Shown here one piece after another: positions 58,881 through 64,000 of a DNA stretch of 64,000 bases. Under the pieces are notes generated by a model that made no database searches, was not told the origin of the DNA, and saw only the letters and a program-made list of their open reading frames with translations. The position numbers and the translations under genes are program-made. Each line of letters opens with the position of its first letter. Positions within the stretch are counted from its first letter, which is position 1. The stretch lies in contig NC_071397.1 in the NCBI RefSeq assembly GCF_022682495.2, forward strand, positions 30,767,427 to 30,831,426, given 5' to 3'. The stretch comes from Desmodus rotundus (lineage: Eukaryota; Chordata; Mammalia; Chiroptera; Phyllostomidae).

Positions 58881-60659
58881 TTTGGCCCCAATTCTTGTCT
58901 CTATGTCCACTGGTCATGCAGTAGATGATTTAAATGAAATGTCACCACTCTTGAAAGCAGGATTTGATTGGGTAATATCACTGGTGGGCAAGTGCTCCTT
59001 CTTTTGCTGCATATGTTCTTGTCTGAAGGAAGATAACACATCCCAGAAGGCAGGGCATCGGTTTTTGACACATGGTATCTAACATACTAGAGCCAGACCT
59101 GCTCTAGCATCGGCATTACTCTCCTATGCTCCATCTGCCTTCCAAGTCATTGGCACACTTCAACTTCTATTTTTCCTTTTGATTTTTTGTGGGCTTTTAA
59201 TTAGTTAACCAATTAATTTTGCATGAAGTTGCAGTCTATACGGTATGAGCAGTTGTTATACAAGCTGATTCAAAACAATCTTGCTCACAAAAGTTCACCA
59301 TATTTAAGCACTAGAAGATAAAATCTTTTCTTTGTTCTTAACTGTGGCTCTGCTGGGGTTGTCCTCAAAAGCAGAAGACAGATGTGGGAGAGAAAGGAGA
59401 TAGCTGGCGGGAATAAAGCCTGGGGGCAGAAAATGAGAAGAAAATACTTGGGAGGAATGAAAAGATTGAAAGGAGGTGGCCAGATCCTCAGCAGTGTCAT
59501 CAGTGATGAACAAGAGGAGTCAGTGGCTGCGACACATCTATGAGGTGCCATGTGCTGATGGGAGTGCTGGAAGGAATGGGACTGAGGCAGGCAGAGGAAG
59601 AAGGAAGCTCCAGAAATAATTACAAAGAGGGAGAATAGTCCAGGCCACAATAGATGGTGGGATGTTTGGGATTCACGCAGTTAATGAAGTTTGGGTGAGG
59701 TTAACAATGGCCGGGACAGCTAAGAAAGTGAATGTGATACTGCCAGGCTGTGGAAGCAGAAATTTCATACTGTACTGAGTTGGGGGGCAAGTGGGAAGCT
59801 CCGTCTTATTTTTGCAGCTGTTGATTTTACTGCCCTAAGAGATGCTAGCGGCGTCTAGGCTGCAGTGGTGGGGCGTTGGGGGTGGCAGCAGTTTCGGCTG
59901 TGGCAGTGCCAAGGGGAAAGCGGCTCACAAACCAAAGCTCACTGGCCCTGAGTTCTCTAATCCAGGTCTCGGATGGTTTAGTGAACCTGTGAGGACAAAC
60001 TAAAAGTGCCTGTGAAAAAAAACAAACACACACACACTGAAATTATGAGGAAGCAATAACTCTGCAGGTGAGTCCTGCAGCAAAGGTGGAATGAGAGAGA
60101 GATGTTCCAGGCTTTCCCACAAGGATGCGATTGTTTCTGTTACTTTCGAATATGCACACCAGGGGTTTATTTGCTCTTATGATATGCACCCTCTGGTTGC
60201 TTCTTGAAACCTTTGTTCTCCGAGACACTCCTGAGAGAAGAAGCTATCTCCCTTATTCTCACAGTGTCTTGAAGCATGGGCCAGCCCCATGGACATGATT
60301 TCCATCTCTCACTAACAGAAACGTGAAACATGAAATTAAAAAGTTTACCTGAGACCAGTAGAGCACCGAGGACTTGTCTTCTCCCTTCAAGCTTTATTGC
60401 TTTTATTTATTTTGTTGGTTCTTGATGGTTGGTTCCATTTGATTTCATCGGTGTGTGTCGGGACATGGTGATGGTGTGGCACGGACATGGTACTCAGAGT
60501 AACTATATGAATTACTACTACCTGGAAAACATGTACTGTACTTTAATCATGTTTTCAAAAATTTCGGTAAGTTTTAATTTGACATATTCATTTATCATAC
60601 TTTCCCATTTTCTCCTTCAGCACCTTGCATATAATGCTCATATTAATTTAATTTTTCAG
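58881..60659. other. Unassigned sequence
   Basis: No gene. 59840-59940 is a GC-rich patch (gcggcgtctaggctgcagtgg region) with few CpGs. The 121-codon minus frame at 59285-59650 has no recognised domain. Confidence 0.4.
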
Positions 60660-60770
60660 TTAATGTGAATAGCCATTATATGTTAGGCAAAGTTCTCAGT
60701 ACTGATAATACAATGATAAGCAAAATAGTAAGACAGCATGTAAAAATTCACATACACAGACCATTCATGG
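60660..60770 (-). repeat. L2 LINE 3' end fragment
   Basis: 'tagccattatatgttaggca', 'aagttctcagtactgataat' and 'acaatgataagcaaaatagt' match the antisense L2 end. Confidence 0.6.
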
Positions 60771-61323
60771 ATCATTTTCTAAAGTAGGTTATAATCTCCC
60801 ATTTTGGCCTAGGTAATATGAAGAGGCATACTTACGATTTTTAAGACCTTTTCAGTCATTAACACAATTGATTTCTGATTATGAATGATACAGTGGCATC
60901 GGCCCTAAGGACCTTTAGTTCACTGGAGAAAAGTCATTGTAATAAATGGTTTTGACAAAATATAACTGTATTAAAATCTGCAAGGGCAGGTACTATACCT
61001 GTCTTGCTTAGTCTCAGTATTTCATTGTAAAAACAAAGTATTTTTAAAAAGAAAATTAAAAACTCTTATTAACAACAAATTTCAATTTTAGAAACTGCCG
61101 TACATAAAAAATATTCAGGAAGCCATTTCAAGATGCACATTTCTAAGCTGCTTTCCTGAGACACTGAACCAGATATGTGTGGAGAGTATACCCTCAGCTT
61201 TTGTGTTTCTAAATGGTCTTTGGTCAGGTTCACTGCTAAGTCCTCATGGAGAAGGAGGAGCGGGGTTTATCACCGCATCCCAAAGGGGCTTTCATTTGCG
61301 TGGCTTTCAGTAATGACTTAGAC
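60771..61323. other. Unassigned sequence
   Basis: Nothing recognised. Confidence 0.4.
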
Positions 61324-61651
61324 CAGGAGTCAGCAAGCCAGGTCCCTGGGCCAACCCCGCCCACCACCTGTTTTTGCATGGCGTGTGAGGCAAGAATGGC
61401 TTTGAATATTTTAAATAATTGAAGAAAATCAAAAGAAGAATAATACTTTGTAGCATATAACATTACATGAAATTTAGATTTTGGTGTGTATAAATGAATT
61501 TTTAGTAGATCATAGTTGCCCCCATTTGTTTTCTCTTGTCTGTGGCTGGTTTCCTCCTGAAAAGCAAGATTGGCCAGTCAAGGCGAAGAGCATGACCTGC
61601 AAAGCCCGAACATTTACCGTCTGGCCCTTTACAGAAAGTTTGCTCCCGCTG
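61324..61651 (-). mobile_element. Non-autonomous hAT transposon relic (about 328 bp)
   Basis: It starts CAGGAGTCAGCAAGCC and ends AGTTTGCTCCCGCTG, imperfect hAT terminal inverted repeats. 'tctggccctttacagaaagt' and 'gcaaagcccgaacatttacc' match the well-known mammal-wide family whose consensus begins CAGGGGTCAGCAAAC. The 8-bp flanks have diverged. No transposase. Confidence 0.8.
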
Positions 61652-62139
61652 TGATGGGAGAAGAAGATTCTTACACATTTCACAAGACATGACTATGGGA
61701 TGGATAGAAAGTTAGATGTGACACTTATAGCCCAAACTCTCTTGTCACTGTGGAGAGTTGGGACAAATCAAGCAAGATAAAATGCAGGAGGCAGGGTGGT
61801 AGGGTCCTACAAGTTGCCCCGACTGCAGCAACCACAAAATTTTGAGCTGTTTATCTTCTGAACATACAAAAATGACACGGGAGTTTGAGCTGGCAGTTAG
61901 TTCAAAGATGCCAATTGTGGATTATGGCATCTAAATGTCTAATGTGATATGGATCCAGCAATAAAAGCATGGTCTGTAAAACAAGACGTGGTAAGATTAT
62001 TACGCCTAAACGATTGATTCCAGTTTGGAGTGTCCTACTTGCAAGGTGGAACAGGTGTCTGAAGTGCTTTTAGAAGGTGCTGTTAGGGTGGTGAAGGGAT
62101 CCCAAACAGAATCGTGCCAAACGATAAATGATTTAGTCT
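61652..62139. other. Unassigned sequence
   Basis: Nothing recognised. Confidence 0.4.
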
Positions 62140-62410
62140 GAGGGAAGAAAAATCTGAGAGGACATAACAGATAAAAGTCTTCAAATATTTAGATGAATGT
62201 CATGTGAAAAAGGATTAGATTTGTCTGCTTGAGCCAAAAGGGTAAAGCCAAAGCCTGTGTGGAGGTGGAGTCTGCAAGCATATTAGGCTCAATATAAATA
62301 AATACACAAATTACTGTTCAAATATGAAATATTATAAGCCTCCGAAGGTGATTCCTTTATCTCCCTGGAAAAACCCTGAGTCCAGATGTTGTTGATGAGG
62401 TCAAGGATCA
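62140..62410 (+). repeat. CR1/L3-type LINE relic
   Basis: 'gacataacagataaaagtct', 'tcaaatatttagatgaatgt', 'catgtgaaaaaggattagat', 'ggctcaatataaataaatac' and 'aagcctccgaaggtgattcc' follow the order of the ancient CR1/L3 3' region in mammals. Very old and non-coding. Confidence 0.55.
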
Positions 62411-62439
62411 TAGTTGAATTTAGATTAAATTACACATGA

Positions 62440-63200
62440 GATTTCTGTCTGCATTGTCACAGAGAATAATCTGGGTGTGCTATGCATGCATTTTGATATT
62501 TCCTGTGCATTCATTGAGCATTGCCTATTTACAGAGCAGCCTGTTTATTGTGAAGCATACAAAGGAAATCCATGATGGGGCTTCGGGTGGAACAAAGGAA
62601 AATCCCAAACAAGGCAAAAACACATAAAACATCAGGATGAGTAGTATATAGAGTGATATTCTACAGTCGTTCAAAGAGGGTGGAGTCAGTGAAGACTTCA
62701 GGAAGGTGGAAGGCTCTGAACAGGGCTCAAAGATCATTTTTAACTTGGATAGGCGGTGGTAAAAACAGAGAGGCTCTGGGGGATGAGACAAGTGTGAGCA
62801 ACTATCAGTGAAGCAGGGGTAAGGTAGAAGACATGTACAGTGGGGAGAAAAACAACTTTGGTGGAATGGTAGTCATCCATTATTCATCCAGTACTTAAGG
62901 AGCACCTACTATGGGAAAACACAATGCAACAGAAGGGGTGACAAAAATAAAGAAAGATTCCCGCCCTCCACTCCAGTCCAAGGAAAGAAAAATCAATGTC
63001 AACACCTCTGTACACCAGCATAATTCCTGGGTGATTCAACCAGATGGTGAGTCACTAGGAGTTTCCTGTACCAGTTTAAAAACCTCACCAACACTCATTC
63101 AACAAATATTTATTGAACTTCTGCATTGTTCTAGCTGTTAGAGGTATATTAGTGAACAAACCAGGCAGAGACCTCATGCCCATCAGAATGTAATCTTAAA
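62440..63200 (-). repeat. L2 LINE relic(s)
   Basis: 62680-62770 ('gtgaagacttcaggaaggtg', 'gaacagggctcaaagatcat'), 62890-62990 ('aggagcacctactatgggaa', 'agattcccgccctccactcc') and 63085-63190 ('tcattcaacaaatatttatt', 'gaacttctgcattgttctag') each match antisense L2. At least two overlapping or rearranged copies are present because the 3' end occurs twice. Confidence 0.65.
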
Positions 63201-64000
63201 CACATCTTTTGTTATTCCCTGGTCCTCCCAGAAATGTAAAGCATTATTTATTGTTTGAAAAACTTTGAGAGGGCAAAGTTACTACTGAAATATCCTTTTG
63301 GACTGTCAGTGTCTCTTCAAACCTGTATTTTTTTCTTGGGCATTTGTATTTTTGTCATTCATTCCATTTTGGTTTTGGTTTTGTCTTTTAGCACCTGCAA
63401 AATTTAAACTGGAAATTTCATCCTTTGTGTTCCAGCTCTTGTCACTCTAAGCATCTCTTGTTGTACGAATCAGTATTGGCTCTTCATACAAATAAAATGC
63501 AAATCATATTCTTGCCAGAGCTAAATACTTATCTCAATGAAATCAGAACAAATACTTGAAGGTTAAAGCTGAGATTCATCGCTTAGCAGGATAAAGAGAA
63601 AAACACTGAATGCAACATGAATTTTCCACTGAGATGAATTCAAAATAAAAGCCAAAAATTCAGTAGAGATAAAAATACTTCCCATGCCAAATGATGGATT
63701 TTGATATCCAGAGCCAGATATCAGACTTATTTCTCAGCTCTTTTTTTTTTCACATGAAATTTAATATTGAGCATCTGATTGCTTCTCACTTTGAAAAATG
63801 CCATATTAAATTTCACAAAGGAAAGTGAGTTAACTCTGGCATCCAGGTCAAATGACTGCTAAAGGAACAGTTTCTCTGGTCACCAAACAGAACCCAGCCT
63901 TCTACCCAGTGGTGAGTGTGGACTGGCCTGGGCTTTGCTCAGTTCTGCCTTTCTCTGGGTGGTGATTGACTTCCTTGGCCCGCAGTTTCCTCCTATGGTA
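63201..64000. other. Unassigned sequence to window end
   Basis: No gene or clear repeat. A T-run at 63741-63750. Confidence 0.4.

Noticed and set aside
59285..59650. 121-codon minus-strand frame
   Set aside because: No domain or recognisable homology; it is probably kept open by purine-rich plus-strand composition.
1..64000. CRISPR arrays, operons, Shine-Dalgarno sites or phage genes
   Set aside because: No regularly spaced repeats, no gene-dense arrangement and clear mammalian repeats throughout; the window is not prokaryotic.

Overview
This window looks like nuclear DNA from a placental mammal, most likely a bat (order Chiroptera). The mammal assignment rests on dense ancient mammalian repeats (MIR, L2, CR1/L3, old L1 and hAT relics). 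The bat assignment rests on a short tRNA-derived SINE head of the VES type at about 14.67 kb, on L1-related 5' ends with the GAGGAGGCG-type start, and on a 5'-truncated L1 3' end at about 14.2 kb. These are recognised from memory of repeat consensus sequences, not from a search. Family within Chiroptera is not resolved.

I find no convincing protein-coding host gene, no exon with matching splice sites, no tRNA, rRNA or other functional RNA gene, and no CpG island. Open frames are short and either fall in repeats or lack family features. The window behaves like a gene desert or the inside of a very large intron.

Layout. 0.7-5.0 kb: an old L1 in antisense orientation, split by a decayed piggyBac transposon whose transposase relic still shows all three catalytic aspartates. 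6.1-7.0 kb: an L2 relic with a degraded reverse-transcriptase motif. 8.4-11.6 kb: hAT, L2 and MIR relics. 13.7-15.9 kb: a MIR cluster hit by three separate insertions with recognisable target-site duplications (an L1 3' end, a 60-bp tailless SINE fragment and an 831-bp solitary LTR). 16.0-16.6 kb: an ERVL-type LTR-like repeat. 16.6-24.2 kb: mostly unique AT-rich DNA, with a palindromic MITE-like element at 22.7 kb. 24.2-27.4 kb: a half-L1 (HAL1-type: 5'UTR, ORF1 and 3'UTR without ORF2), preceded head-to-tail by a second 5'UTR plus start of ORF1. 27.4-34.2 kb: mostly unique sequence. 34.5-35.1 kb: a hAT element with an exact 8-bp target duplication, itself carrying a 470-bp polyadenylated retrocopy of an unidentified transcript. 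36.8-38.1 kb: an L1 on the plus strand. 38.1-52.8 kb: mostly unique with L2/MIR relics. 52.8-58.9 kb: L1, LTR-like, L2 and MIR relics plus a polypurine tract. 60.7-63.2 kb: L2, hAT and CR1/L3 relics.

The strongest observations are nested transposition events that can be read directly from target-site duplications. No undescribed biological system with coding capacity is visible. A few repeat-free segments are offered only as candidates for conserved noncoding DNA.
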